A DNA stretch of 64,000 nucleotides from Parapristionchus giblindavisi (GCA_943737045.1 CALSFV010000418.1:1-64000), one strand, 5' to 3'. Shown: positions 1 through 14,500, counted from the stretch's first letter. Translations and numbers: made by a program. Notes: a model not told the origin generated them from the sequence alone.

Positions 1-3000
1 CAGCGGCGGCAGAAATTTGTTCGCGAAGATGGATATCCCGTAGTTTCTGAACAATTCTTTAGCATTAAAGGGAGCGTAACCTCTCTCAATGGTCTCTTCG
101 ACGCGTAATGCTCTCTCGTTGTTAGAGAACAGAGAAATAGTGTGCAGAAAGATGAGACCATTGAGAGAGGTAACGCTCCCTTTAAGCGAGTAAGTATAGT
201 AATATGCGTTAAGTTCAATTTACCAACTGTTCGAAATTTCGTCAAATGTTCGAAAGCACATGAGAGTCTATGGATTTTAGAGATTTAGAGAAGCTTTCGA
301 GCGAAAAAAGTTGAGAATTTTCTATTCAACTAATTGTTTAACTAATTGGAAGGACCCTTGATAATCTTACCCTTTCAAGTTCTTTTTGTAATTCAATCAA
401 TATTTGATATTTCGATTGTATTTCTTTCTTTTTCGATTCCATTTCTTCTTTCTTAATTCTGACATACTCTTGTGAATCAATACGAACCTGAATTACAATC
501 TAATCAATAATTTTATTTAATTAATGTAGGCTACTTTATTTTCTCTCCATAACTTTACATCTGCATACATCTTCTCATATTTTTTAAAAATTCTTTTCTG
601 AAGAAAAAAACGAACCTTTGCATTATATCGAACTGTTGTATGACCAATATGAGGATCTTCCCAGCAACAGTTACCACAAATCGGCTTATTGTACTGAAAA
701 ATTCCATAATATAAATTATAAGAAAATATTCCAGCAAATCCATAAAATATCCGCCAAACAAACTTTATTATATAATTTTTAAAAAAGCGAATGCGAATAG
801 AATATGCAATTACCTCAACGCAATTTAAGTCAGTACAAATTCTCATTTGAGAGGCTTGAACGCTCTGAAAATGTCATCTCGATTGATTATACTATTTTTG
901 AGTATCCGTAATTACCTCTTTACAGTGAAAACAAACAGTCGATTCTTCTTTGGTATTCGGTTTTTGTTCAGCCAATTCTGCATCATAGTTTTTTTTTAAA
1001 GTTACATCTGTCTCACTTTAAACTAACTGAGTGCAAGTCGATTTATTGCGAAATATTGTCCATCAATAATTTTATTCACTCTTCGGCAAATGGGACAAGG
1101 ATAGCTATAACATCTTTGATTTAAAGTTAATAGTTAATAATATTTAGCATTTCTTACCTATGGGACAAATTCGTAGAACGATTAAATGGTGAAAACAAAT
1201 GCACGAAGAATGAATAGATGTTGCTCGCACTGCAATTACTTGATCACTTTCGTAACAAAATATGGTTGGGCTTGGTTGCATTACAATATTATGTCTTATT
1301 ACGAAAAAACTCGAGGGTATCCATCTTTAAATAATAGTAAATGAATAAAATCGAACCTATCGTCTTTCTTAACAGCTTCAATGCAAACTTTGCAGAATGT
1401 ATGACCACAATGAAGAGTGTGAGGAATTCGAATATTTGAATCTTGAATTAACAATATTTAAACGTTGAACAGTAATATTGTTTCGTAAAATAAGTCGCAA
1501 AATTTAATTATCAGCATATAATTTGTTCTATTGGCAACTATTTCTTCATTAATAAACTCCATGAAGCACATTTTTACTTAATAGTTTTACTGACCGGGAA
1601 GAGAAAAGACGAGAATAAAGGGAAGAATGAATTGCCGAGTTTTTTATTTGACAAGAATTGCAAAAATTTTCAAATACGCTGTGCTATATCACTCATGTAC
1701 ATTGATTTACTTATTAACTTTATTAATATCCATGCGAATAATTTATCGTACAAAAGGAGCCACTGTGACCTAGTCCCCTTTCCTACCTTGAGGCTTCCCT
1801 CCTGGCCCATTTGTAACTACATCACCTTTATGTTTCAAACTCTTTTCACTCGTCATAATTATGTGTCTCGTTTAGTGCATACGCACGTTGATAGTTAATG
1901 AATAAAAGACTTAATGTTCTTCCTCAACCAATCAATGTGGAACAAAACGGAGTTGAATTCATTTTTTTTAAATTCATTACAAAAAAACCATCTTTATCGC
2001 TACCTCTCTACTGGATACCGTCCACTGCCTCTAGCAGTAAAAGTAAGCTGATTTGCGTGGTTTAATCGGGCCACAGGAACATCAAGAGTCGCCCATCCCG
2101 CAAAACAATCATACTTCAATGCAACGCACGGACCACCTGCCGGGATGCCATTCACGTCAGAGCTATCAATTATTCTCCACAACCCTTTTCGAAGCCCTTC
2201 GGTTTAAATAAAAAAAAATCAAAAACAAAAAACAAAAAAAAACAGTTATAATAAAAAAGCCCTACAATTAAACTAAACTTACAATTAGACATCAAATTTA
2301 CTTTATTGCATATGAAAATAAATCGAATAAGGAATAAAGATCAACTAACCAAATTGTTCCATACATATTTCACAGTTTAATGAGTCTTCAATGTCGGAAT
2401 ATGAAGGCTCTTTTATAATTGCTGTATTGATCTTTTCCTTAACGAAAACGGCTATGAAAATGTTAGGTGGTAAGAATGACGAGGTACAATCACAGAAAAA
2501 AACACTTTGGATCATGAACCTTACCCATTTTCACGGTACAACAAATACAATAACTAATAAGGGAATGACGGCCACTCACATCTCCACGAAAAGAAGGGGT
2601 ATATGATTACAAATCCGTTTTCAAAATCTGCCAAATAGACATTCCAAAAAGTTAAAGGTAGTTAAAGTTTTGAAAAAAGATGCAAAAACACTTCCATCGT
2701 CGAAGAGTCGAACCTGTGTACTTTTTTTCTTTTTCATTCCCAACCCATCGCCTTACCCAACTCGACCACCGCTGCCTATTGCGCGCCTGGAAAAACATGC
2801 CTGTTAGTGGCAAAATCACGTGGAAAAATGTCCTATATCCTGTAACTTCTCTAGTCTACCGAACTAGCAGGTTTTGTAAACGGATTCGAAATCAGCGTGT
2901 TCGACTTACTATACCCTTCACTTTTAGAGGAGATCGGGAGATATGAGTCCAGATCATTCCCTAGTAAGGTATCAAATTCAAGCATGTTGGGTATTCGATT

Positions 3001-4689
3001 CTGATTGTCTCTCTGGTACGCACGAGATAAAAAAAAAGGGGAACCGTACCATATACTTATTAGGAAGTTGAGCAGACATGAGGAAGGTACACTTCGCGTT
3101 ATCCGAATTATCCGAAGTGCTTATATTTAAAATTCCATTTTCATCTATTCCAGCAATTGAGGAGTTATTTCTCAAGCTAGAATACAACTTTATTACATAC
3201 CTTTTTAAAACGAAACTTACTCTGTCTTCATAATTTCCCATGTCAGATCATTCATATTCACTGCAACTAATTCGTTAAAAGACATATAAAATATCCAGTT
3301 GTTGAACATTACTGATCGCTTATTGATCTGTAAAAGTCAAATTACTCAAATAACCGTATAACTTATTGTTACCGCAGGTAATCCTATCTCCTCTATATAT
3401 TCTTTTGATTCAGGCGGATATCGTCGAATAGTGGAAGTAAGACCATTATCAATGATACAGAATACGGTATGCCTTGAAATCAATAATAATAAATTTATCT
3501 GACCTCGGGGGGTATTTTAAGATTCATAATTAAATGTTTAAACAATATGATAATGTCAGGAGGTAAGAAAGAAGGCTACGATTACTAGATCGCAATGTGT
3601 TCTAGTAAGAACGTATAGAGTAGGCAAAATATATTCGTAAGAGAAGGTCACGTGGTTTTAATTTCCGTATTTCATATACGAACCTATGCAAATATAGATT
3701 TCCCGAAAACTGCGAAAACATCATATTTTTAATCTTAACTGGTCAACCCAACCCAGAACATTTTCTTGCGCGACTTAGATTTCTATCGAAAATAAAACAG
3801 AGAAAAAAAGATAATTATACATTTTCAAAGCGCAGAGTTCGTGGCGAACTCAAAAAATGCCAACTTTAGAAAACAAACTAAATGACTACACGCGCCGTTC
3901 CTGTTTCAGGGTGAGGGTTAATGTGAAATACAAACTACAGAAATGATCCTGTGAAGTATGACTGCATATTTTTTAAATTACTGAATGTTTACTGGTGATT
4001 ATGCTGCTGAAGAATTCATTTAACACGAAAATAGAAAACTGACCCAGCCAAATGAAGGTGTCTGACATAGGTCAGTTCAATCCCTTCAAATCGGTAATCC
4101 CCATATGGAATAACAAATGATGCATTCCGATGTTCTGATCTTTCTATCGACATGTAGGAAGAACCATTCTCTGATTGAACTCTTCTTATTCCACTTTCGC
4201 TCTGTTAAAATGAACTTATTTTTTTATTTATTCCATCTTATATAATGAGAAGAGTTGATATATAAGGTATATTCTATAAAGAATTCACGAATTTGTGCTT
4301 ACGGATTCATTCACTGCGAATCTCCCTCTTTTATGCTGTACTGAAAATATTTTACTAACAAAATGATCAGTTTCGAGGAGGAGACCATCGCCGACAACTC
4401 CGTATATCGATTTGCTTCCAAATACTTTGCTATGTTTTGCTTTTCTCCAAATATAAATTCATTAGTTTAAAATTTGGAAAGAAAAAAATACCCATTCATC
4501 CACGTAAGTCTTGTGGTAGAATAGAGAAAAAATTCATCTGAAAATAAATTGAAAAATTAGAATTATAACAAAAATATCAATCACTGGGACATCTTTATTC
4601 TCACTATGTATGTAGGTACCTTGAGATATTTGATAGAAGGTTCCTGCACGATGAATCGCATATTTTTCACGCTCAACGAAGTTCATCAT
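1..4689 (-). CDS. RING/B-box/coiled-coil (TRIM-like) gene, copy 1, 3' end outside window
   Basis: Probable E3 ubiquitin ligase of the nematode RING + B-box family (family-level inference). The start is the tandem ATG at 4689 (MMNFVERE), first exon 4620-4689. Exons follow on the minus strand with short introns and TTTCAG or ATTCAAG acceptors. The RING is spread over three exons near 2.35-2.46, 1.36-1.45 and 1.03-1.10 kb (CEIC, HCGHTFCKVC, YPCPICRR: C3HC4). B-box-like exons lie near 0.91-0.98, 0.81-0.86 and 0.62-0.69 kb (CFHC, CTDLNC, CGNC, HIGH). A coiled-coil exon lies at about 370-490 and the penultimate coiled-coil exons begin at 1-51. All exons I read are in frame, so the gene may be functional, but its end is not visible. 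A TTAA-flanked MITE sits in the intron at 65-185, and a tRNA-like repeat in the intron near 2.7 kb. That second repeat is shared with copy 6, its closest relative by shared insertions. Confidence 0.8.
65..185. mobile_element. TTAA-flanked MITE, family 1 copy a
   Basis: Ends are TTAAAGGGAGCGTAACC and its reverse complement, with near-perfect terminal inverted repeats of ~30 bases continuing CTCTCTCAATGGTCT. The body carries a CTCTCGTTGTTAGAGAACAGAG segment common to all copies. It lies in an intron of copy 1. The TTAA target suggests a piggyBac-type transposase in trans (inference). Confidence 0.9.
2692..2800 (-). repeat. tRNA-derived SINE-like segment (Leu/Ser type)
   Basis: The minus strand reads GCAGCGGTGGTCGAGTTGGG TAAGGCG (A box), then a B-box GGTTCGACTC after an A-rich interruption. 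The homologue at 47489-47556 in copy 6 sits in the same intron, so it predates the split of copies 1 and 6. Confidence 0.6.
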
Positions 4690-7160
4690 TCAACTAAATT
4701 TAGAAAATATTATAAAAATATCAGATCATTTACAATTTGAACAGGTTTGAATCAGACTAACGCTATCTCTTTGAATCGGAAACATGTTACGAATTAGTTA
4801 AAAACAATCGAGAGGGATAGATTACTTAAGTGAAATTAAATAAGATGTATATGAAAGCAAGCGTATGTTCTCTAGTAATATTATATAATATGCAATAAAA
4901 GCTTAACATTCTAAGGGTAGAGAGATACCAAGCGATGTAAGCATATGTGCATTGTTTTGAATATATGGCGTCCTGCCACAGGGTACATACAGTATTCTTG
5001 ACATAATGACGTCAGGCGTCCTTGCCACACTAACAGAGTGAATGAGAAAATGAATTAAATTAATAATATTTAATTTAGATTTGTATGCACTTTAAAGGTG
5101 GTGTCCCACGAATATTTTCGTGAATAAACTGTGAAGACAGGATGGTAGCAAAAGTCATATAAGTCGCCACATACTCTTATTTTTATAATGATTCTGCGTA
5201 TTGATCGGTATAATCATGAATAAAAGATGCTCAATGGTGCAGGGAATGGAGAAAGAGAGATGGGAAGGGGCCCAATGAGAGGGCAAAGGTTGAGTGTCGG
5301 TCGCAAACTGAACATCAACACACTTTTTACTTGCAGTATATGTATTAGGAGGCTCATTCTAATCGTGGTAGGAACCAATGAATCTTTTCGTGGTTCCCCA
5401 TCTTTAAATGTAACATTTAAAAGATATCTAGGTTAGCTAATAATGTATGGTGTATCGGTCCGCTATGGGTCATGAAAGTGATGGATAGTGAATAATAATA
5501 AACATTTAGAAAGAGACATTGGACGTAGCGGCCGAAACACCATGAAGCACAATTTTTTTTTAAATTCACATCTTAAAACTTATATTTTATAGTGCATGTC
5601 ACACATAATTGTACAACTTCATTTATTTATTTATTGTATCTGCTTGGATAATTATCGTGTTAACACGCATCTCGCCTAAGAATTGACCAAAATACAGTGA
5701 TTTACTACACTCTTTTGAGTTGACCCGATCTTTTCGAGGTAGAGCTATGAAAAAAATGTTCAACAGATGAAATGTGTATTTATTTATTTATTTATTTATT
5801 TATCATACATCGCGAAGATGTTTCAACAAGTAAAAACGATATAAATGAATAAGATTTGCACAAGGAAATAGAATGGGGAGAATAGATAGAATGGGGAGAA
5901 TAATATTTTCTCTAGTACTTTCAGATAAAAATGTGAAAATGCAACTTGATAATTTTGCGTCCCCAAAAGGAATTGATCGCGTTCCACAGTCCCGGGAAAG
6001 ATTTTTTAAATGCTTATTGTCAGGCGATAGAGCTCATAGAGAGCTTTCGATCAAGCTCTTGAGAGGATCTTGAGAGACCATGGGGATTTGGCTGAACGAC
6101 ATCCAAAAAACTGCAACTGTATGGTCGAAGATCACTAATAAAGAGTCGCTTTGATCTACTCGCCATTGTCGGCTCCTTGACAAGGAGTTTCCTGTAATAT
6201 ACGTGAGAATGGGCTGATGATCGATCTGACGTCGAGATGCTCAACCAAGTTCGTTTTGCTCTCGCTGCAGCCAAACCATCGTTCCTTCCGATGGTTCTTG
6301 GTACGGATTTACCAATGGATACTATACAAGGTGCGGCATAATTAAGGAGGCATGACTACCTCCAGTTAGCAAGGGCTTTTCAGTGGTTTTGTTTTTCCCT
6401 CGAAACAATTTCATTGAATTTCATCATTATGAGCATCTCATGTCTGAGTTTGTTGCTGATTGCTTTTCATTCAGTGAAATTGCATGACTTATAACTAGTC
6501 TAGATACAAATCATCCTGGCTCGCATCGCGTCGGCTGGACACAAAGTTACGCTTTCTTTAATAGAAACTGTTCACAGTGGAACAAACGAACAACGCCCAA
6601 AATGATAGGATATGGGAAGAGGACTCCTTTGAAGAGGATGAGAGTTGAATCGAACCTCTCTTACCCAGAAATTCATGGTCGTTTGTTTTTTTGTGCCCCG
6701 GTCAAGACTATCCTTGTCTTCTTTTTCCAATTCATTGTTTTCTCATATTAATTTTCATTAAAAAGCACACTAAATTCCAAAGATCATTTATTCACGAAAT
6801 GGTTGATACGAAACATAAATTAAGAGTGTAAAGGCCAAAGACCAAAGACCAATAAAAATAGATTAAAAATGATATTATCTGTACTGTCAAGCGAACTTGA
6901 AATGAGAACTTCGAACTTTTCCTGACTTTTATCACTGTCACAATCTCTATCAAGTCTGGTAGTACTTTTATTGATTTTTAAAATTTTACACGAATTGTAT
7001 CGCCTTTGTTTGGCTTCTAGCTCGACTTATTTTTTATAACAATGAAAACTGATTAGTTACAATTCGGATAATGCTCAACCCTCCATCCCTTTTGTTTCAT
7101 TGTCGGAATCGCTATAATTGCTCACAATTGTCATTGTCAGACACAGTGGCAATGTGGCAC
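4690..7160. other. Upstream flank of copy 1 and spacer, no gene recognised
   Basis: 4900-5040 contains the block found upstream of every full gene copy (ATATGGCGTCCTGCCACAGG). A (TTTA)n microsatellite lies at 5778-5803. From 5870 to 6700 there are short open frames on both strands without recognisable domains, and 6721-6770 matches unit DNA at 16640, 20090 and 37800. Confidence 0.5.
4940..5020 (-). promoter_or_regulatory. Conserved upstream block of the RING genes
   Basis: About 250-330 bases before the start codon. It includes CTTGGTATCTCTCTACC on the sense strand, GGTACATA and ATATGGCGTCCTGCCACAGG, and here a perfect TGACGTCA at 5007-5014. Equivalent blocks lie at 16030-16140, 19870-19960, 37560-37660 and 54640-54750. 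Conservation may reflect only recent duplication, so a promoter role is a guess. Confidence 0.35.
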
Positions 7161-7161
7161 A

Positions 7162-7275
7162 CACAGAGAAATAAGTGTAATCCACGGAGCATGTAACACT
7201 TTTTGTTACAAAAAAGTGTTAAATAAATATAATAGTTCACAGGTATGTTCTGTCGGTAACACTTATTTCTCTGTG
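7162..7275. mobile_element. Small MITE with CACAGAGAAATAAGTG ends
   Basis: A 114-base palindrome-like element with CACAGAGAAATAAGTG at one end and its exact complement at the other. The interior (GTAACACTTTTTGTTAC, then AAAAGTGTTAAATA) also occurs, altered, near 31000-31060 inside the foldback at 30810-33684, whose ends are similar. Confidence 0.8.
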
Positions 7276-7354
7276 CATAGAAATGCTATGCAGTTTTTGA
7301 GAATGAAAGAAACTAATTTATCAATTTCTTTAGAGAAAAATATTGCAAAAGTTT

Positions 7355-7436
7355 CGACCAGGATGAGATTCGAACTCACGCGGGGAAACCCCATTGGATT
7401 AGCAGTCCAACGCCTTAACCACTCGGCCACCTGGTC
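7355..7436 (-). tRNA. tRNA-Ser (anticodon GCU)
   Basis: An 82-base cloverleaf on the minus strand. Acceptor stem GACCAGG/CCTGGTC, anticodon stem TTGGA/TCCAA with loop CTGCTAA (GCT), a long class II variable arm and T-arm GTGAG-TTCGAAT-CTCAT. A T-run (CTTTTG) follows the 3' end as a Pol III terminator. The internal A box (TGGCCGAGTGG) and B box (GTTCGAATC) are present. It belongs to the amplified gene-plus-tRNA unit. Confidence 0.95.
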
Positions 7437-8566
7437 ATGTGAATTCTATTTGCGGAATAGGCAATAAATAATTGAAAGCAAGCGATCGACAGCAAAGAAA
7501 GTGAGAAGAAAACGTCAAAGATCAAACAGAGTTGTCAATTCTTGGAATTTACTGCCTAATTCTACCATAATCTGTCCTACTGTCAAAGTCTTTCGTAATT
7601 GTATTTCTACCCATGCTTTGTAACTAAAGTTTTATCGTCATTATGTATTTATTCAACCTTACTACCTCGTTGTGGTATTGTATTTATGTGTCCCTAATGC
7701 ATTTCTCTATGTATCTCATTATCATTCTTACCTGAAACGCACATAAAGATATTATTAAAGATGGGACACGACCAACCTGTTGTGTTATTTTTAATATAAC
7801 AAAAAATTTTAGCCAAAATCACAATGTGGATAGATTAAATTGAAAAAATGAAATGTTGACAAAGCAATGACCGAGAATTTAAACGAAAAGTTTGAAAAAA
7901 ATGCACACTCCAATTTTATTTCGTTTATGTTTCAAGGAATTCATAATAGTTTGTAAGGCGGATAGTAACCAATAGCATCTTATTGTTAGTTTCACTGAAC
8001 TATTCCAATTATTTCAAATATAATACAATACATAAGCTTAATCTGTTTGATTCATCAAAAGGTTGACAAATATTGTATGAGTCTGGCGGAATTTTGATCA
8101 TTGAGTATATAATTGTGACCATGGTTGTATTCAGCGGCATCTGAATAATGCAAAGGCTCGATTATCAATTCTTCCAGACGGTCTAGAAAATCAATCGATA
8201 ATCATACACTAATCTCTGGAATGGAAGGTGTGATAAGATCCAACATAAGAGGAAGATATCAGTGATGCTTCAGAAGGCCATGCGAACGCACTCCAGCGAT
8301 AATCGACACTTTATCGAGTTAGTGATTTTTCCATAGATAGTTAGAATTTACAGTTTTTTTTAGAGATTATGAAATTCAATATTTAAATTAAATGCAAGGT
8401 TCAGGTAGAAAAAGGAATGTTGAATGTGAATAATGAAACTGTTCGACGAAAAGTAAAAATCATAAGAAACAATGATGAAAATATGAAAGAACGGCGAATG
8501 TAGAAAAGTATTCAAAAAGAATAAATGACATAAACAAATATTACGTGGTGGGGAAGATGCTTAACA

Positions 8567-11500
8567 TCAAAACGTGGATAACTGTTCCTGAAAATATTGC
8601 TTCTAAAAATGAAGAAATTGCTACATTCATCAATAGAAAGTTAAGCATCGATTTAACTCACTCGAATTTGTGTAATTGCGGTATCAATAGATTGTATGAT
8701 AATATTAGCAGATTGAATAAATGTGTCACTGAACTCATCTACCGTAGATCTCAATTCATTAGCTTCCTAAAATTAATTATTTCAAATAGAATAATTATTT
8801 CACTTAAATACCTCCTGTGTGAATATAACATCAGCGGCGGCAGAAATTTGTTCGCGAAGATGGATATCCGGTAGTTTCTGAACAATTCTTTAGCATATAT
8901 GCGATAGTAAGTATAATAATATGCGTTGTGCTTAATTTTTTTCAACTTTTGCTCTTACTTTGCGTCAAAATTTCGAAAACACGCGAGGGAGTATGGGATT
9001 TTAGAGAAGCTTTAGATTGAAAATTTGTAAAAAAAGCATTCTATCCTTCAAAATTTCGACGGAAACTTCGAACAAAAGTTCAACTATCTGGAGCCGTGAT
9101 AGTTTTTCTTTAATGTCTCAGTGTGACTTTTGAACAAGATTATTTTTCGTCGATAGGTATAGAGAAAAAATACTCTAGCTCAAAGGTCTCACTGAGAGTT
9201 AAAAGACCCTTGTTAGACCGACCTGTTCAATTTCTTTTTGTAGATCAATCAACACTTGATATTTCGATAAAATTTCTTCCTTTTTCGATTCCATTTGTTC
9301 TTTCTTAATTCTAACATACTCTTGTGATTCAATACGAAACTGAATTATAATATTTTAATAAATTGCAATTATTAATGTTTGTCTTGAATACTTCATTTTC
9401 TCTTTCCTTATACATACAACATTTATAAATTATTCCTTGTCTGAATAAAAAGTCGAACCTTTTGATTATATCGAACTGTTGTATGACCAATATGAGGATC
9501 TTCCCAGCAACAGTTACCACAAATCGGCTTATTGTACTGAAAAATACAAAAATATATAAATTAAAAGAAAATATACCAATAACACATATCCATAAAAAAA
9601 CTTCAAAATATCTTTATAATATAATTTTAAAATCATCGAATGCGAATAGATTATGTAATTACCTCAATACAATTTAAATCAGTACAGATTCTTATTTGAG
9701 AAGCTTGAACGCTCTGAAAATTTCATTTCGATTGATTATATTTACTATTGTAGAGGAAAGAACAAAATAAGGAAAAAGTAAAGGCTCGTTAAAAAATAGT
9801 GGAAAACCGAAATCGGCGACTTTCCACCAGGGCCGGTCGTCAAACGAAAATTTGACGGATTCGTCAAAACGTCAATTTGACGGTTAGAAAATCCGTCAAA
9901 TACCGTCAAATTCGTCAAATTCGTCAAAATATTGTAAATGCCTCTTGCTTAATTCAAAATCATCTTTTAACAAGGGTTTTCAACTGAGAGCAACAAAAAA
10001 GCAGAACGACATAACATAAACAACGAGTCGTAGATAATTACTCAAAATCAAAAATATGGATGTTCTTGTTACATGACGAAAAGCGATTTTGTTCATTACT
10101 GAACACATTTACAGTATTTCATTTATCGTGAGAAATAAGGGGATGGTAGTCGAAAAATATATAATTTAAAAATTTCATATTATTATTGACTATTCTCGCC
10201 CATTTTACCTTTTATTGTCGCTATAATTTTTGACGGATTTGAGGATAAAATTTGACGGTTTCCGTCAAAAATAATTTGACGGATGGATACCGTCAATCCG
10301 TCAATTCGTCAAACGTCGAATCCCAGCCCTGCTTTCCACCCGTTAAAAAGGTACCCGGAAAGTCGAAAATGGAAACACGAAATTTGAATTCGCGCGCGCA
10401 CAAAGTGGTGCAGGAATTCAAATTCCGACTTTCCGTCGTCGATTTTTAGAAGTTTAAATGGAAATTCAACTTCCTGCTCGCTAAACACATGTACTCTGCG
10501 GAAATTCGCTGTCGGAAAGTCGGAATTTGAATTCCCGCACCACTTTGCGCGCGCGCGAATTCAAATTTCGTGTTTCCATTTTCGACTTTCCGGGTACTTT
10601 TTTAACGGGTGGAAAGTCGTTTTCCACTATTTTTTAAAGAGCCATAAGAGAAAGATAAATGTAATTACCTCTTTACAGTGAAAACAATCAATAGAGGTCG
10701 TTTGTTCTTTTGTATTCGGTTTCAGTTCAGCCATCTCTGTATTGTAATTTTTAAATTTATGTCTATCTGACTTTAAACTAACTGAGTGCAAGTCGGTTGA
10801 TCACGAAATATTGTCCATCAAAAGTTTTATTCTCTCTTCGACAAATGGGACAAGGATAACTATAACACATTTGATTAACAGTTAATAATTTTAAAAAATC
10901 GAACCTATCGTTTTTCTTAACAGCTTCAATGCAAACTTTGCAGAATGTATGACCGCAATGAAGAGTGTGGGGAATTCGAACACTTGAATCTTGAATTAAC
11001 AACATTAAAACATTGCACAAAAATATGTCTCCGTCATCCAAGCAATATGGAACAAAATGGAGCAGAATTCAACTTTATAAAAAAAATGCTTAAATAAAAG
11101 AGCCTTATCTAACTAAATTTACATATTAAATTTACTTAATTTTATATCACACAAAATTGAAAAAGCATTAGCGATCAACTCACCAAATTTTTCCATACAT
11201 ATTTCACAGTTTCTTAAGTCTTCGAGCTCAGAATATGATGCATCTTTTATGATTACCGTGTTGGCCTTTTCCTTAACGAAAACGGCTATGAAAAATTAGG
11301 TGGAGAGAACGACGAAAACAATCACAGGAAAAAAACACAGGGTTATGAACCCCTTGTCAGGGCTAAAACAAGTACAGTTCGCTATTCTATTCGCTATTTG
11401 GCTATTCTTCAAATTCGAGCATATTGGGTATTCTTTTCTGATTGTCTCTGAGAACTGTGAAGGAGATAAAGAATGGAGAAACCTTACCATATACTTCTTA

Positions 11501-14500
11501 GGAAGTTGAGCAGAGCCTAGATGAGTGTAGAATTCATCCATATAGTCATCCGAAAATTTACAATTCCATTCTACATTTACAATTCCATTCTCATCTATTC
11601 CAGTAATTATGGGGCAACTTTCTCTCAAGCTAGAATACACCTTTATTGCATAAAACTCTCTGAGAAAATCCACATAGATGCGGTATTAATGAAAAATGAA
11701 TTTTCTTGTTTTTATGTATGATGATCACACACTCCGCGTGTGAAGTTAACTTGCACTTGAAATTTTTGCAGTGGACAGCACGTGTCACTAATCAGTTTAG
11801 TCATAGTGAGAATTGATTAAATGTGAAATTTATTCGAAATTTCATACTTTTTTTTTTCGTTGATGTCTGTTCGAAAAACGTTCCTTATATGAGTGCGCTT
11901 GCGAGAGAATCGACTAAGTGCCGGCACAGTAAAAAAATCAAATTTTGGGGATCGCGGTTCTCAAGGGTGCTGATGACGGTGGACATGTTCATTTTGCACC
12001 TAGATCCACTGTTGAGGCCAGACAACGTCGCGTTTAAATCTCGTTTTTCGCGTTGAAAAATCGTTTCTCTTTACCCGATGGTGCTAAAATTACGAAAATG
12101 TGACTCACGGGGCAGAATTTTATGGCGATCACGCCTGTCTAATTTATTTTTCATCGAAAATTTTCATAATTTTCATAAATGTATTTCTCTCAACGGCAAA
12201 AGTAAGTAATGCAACCTACACAGATCGGACCGAAATGGCTCCAGCATCACATAGAAAAAAATTCAGCCAATTTGCTCCCGCGACTTTCGAGAAAATCAAC
12301 TTTCAGTGTAGTCATTTTGCCGTTGAAATGGAGACAAGAGACGAGAGAGTGTGGTGGTGTGAGAGAGCAGAGAGGCAGGTGAGGCGGCCAGCATGGGAGG
12401 GAAGGGGGGTCGACGGAATTCCCCCCCCCCCCTCTACCTTCTCTGCTCTCTCACACCACCACACTCTCTCGTCTCTTGTCTCCATTTCAACGGCAAAATG
12501 ACTACACTGAAAGTTGATTTTCTCGAAAGCCGCGGGCGCAAATTGGCTGAATTTGTTTCTATCTGGTGCGGGAGCCTTTCCGGTCCGATCTGTGTAGGTT
12601 ACATTACTTACTTTTGCCGTTGATGGAAATTCCATTTATGAAAATTATGAAAATTTTTAATGATAAATAAATTAGACAGGCGTGATCGCAGTAAAATTCT
12701 GCCCCGCGGATCACAGTTTGATAATTTTAGGACCATCGGATGAAGATAAACGACTTTTCAACGCGGAAAACGAGATTTTAACTCGACGGCGTCTGGCCTC
12801 AACGGTGGCTCTAGGTGCAAAATGAACATGTCCATCGTCATCAGCACCCTTGAGAACCCCGATCCCCAAAATTTGATTTTTTGCCTGTGCCGGACCCCCA
12901 CTGGATATGGTCGATTCTCTCGCAAGCGCAGTCGTATAATGTCTAGAATTTGCCAAGGATTCGATTGTAAGCGCTCAAGAATCGACTGGAATCGAAATAC
13001 ACTTTATTGGTAAAAAAACACACCAAACGAACACCTTGAAGCGCGTTGTAAGTGGAAGGAATTGCGAAGTGCCAGTGAACTTCACTTGTGCTAATTATCA
13101 TACATAAAACAGGAAAATTCATTTTTCGTCAATACCGAAAAACAAATTCAGTTGTTGAAAGTATATCGTCATAATTTTTTTTTATCAAACTTACTCTATC
13201 TTTATAGTTTCCCATGTTAAATCGTTCATATTGACTGCAACTAATTCGTTTTCATAAGAAACATAAAATATCCAGTTGTTGAACATTACTGATCGCTTAT
13301 TGACCTGTAAAAGCAAATTACTTAATCAACCGTATAACTTATTGTTACATCAGGCAATCCTTTCTTCTCTATATATTCTGTTGATTCAGGCTGATATCGG
13401 CGAATAGTGGAAGTATCATCATCATCTTCCATGATACAGAATACGATATGCCTTAAAATCAGTATGTTCCAGTAAGAATGTATCGTACATCGAAAAATCA
13501 TTGGATCATGATTCATCTGAACCATTCTGAATGGTTCTAGCAGATCAAACGCGATTATGGCCGAATGGGGCATTTTTACGCTCTCTCTTTCTTTTCATTA
13601 TTTTTCTTTCACTCTAATCTAGTTAGTCCGCAAGAATCGCAATTTTATATTGTGTTTTTCATAAAATCATCATTTTTATTTATTAATAAATCGTTACGAT
13701 GAAAACATTTTGGGGGGCTACCGATTTCCTGGTTCCGGTTCTGTGATATCATCGGATGATTTTGTGAAAAAAACACAATATTAAATTGCGATTCTCGCGG
13801 ACTAACTAGATTAGAGTGAAAGAAAAATAATGAAAAAAGAGAAAATGCCCCATTCGGCCATAACCGCGTTTGATCTGCTAGAACCATTCAGAATGGTTCA
13901 GATGAATCATCTCTGGTATTTCAAAACTTAAAGTCTACTTACACTTTCACTTTAAGTAGACTTGTAAGTCTACTTCAAGTGAAACACAAGTCTACTTAAA
14001 GTGTGACGTCACTATGTAAGTCTACTTAAAGTGAGACGCAAGTCTACTTAAAGTGAGAAAGTGACGTCACTCACTTAAAGTTTACTTAAAGTAAACTTCA
14101 AGTCAGTGACGTATTTTAAGTAGACTTAAAGTTTTGAAATACCAGAGATGATCCAATGATATTTCGATTTACGATATTAAGTAGGAGGAACATATTCCGT
14201 ATGTCTGAGAAGCTCAAGTGATTTCAATCGCTGCTTTTTATAGACAAATATATTGTTTTAGAAATATAGTTTTCCGAGCACTGCTAAATGTGTAGCTGAC
14301 CCACTTCACCCATCCTCAAACAACTTACACAGAGTTCCATATATAACCATTGATGGAATGAAACCACACTGTGAGGACCGCCCATTTATTTGATCGATCT
14401 TTAAAATGAATTTTAAAATTTCAAAAAATTGATAAGCAGCTCCCGACACCGCTAAACCTCATCCCTATATGAGGTTCACCACAAGTAAAAATTTTGTCAA

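Noticed and set aside
6020..6274. Possible gene in the 5.9-6.7 kb spacer
   Set aside because: Short frames on both strands without recognisable domain, conserved copies or splice signals.
12100..12635. Overlapping 107-133 codon frames on opposite strands
   Set aside because: They are mirror-image translations of the arms of the 11681-13137 foldback; no start context, splice structure or domain.
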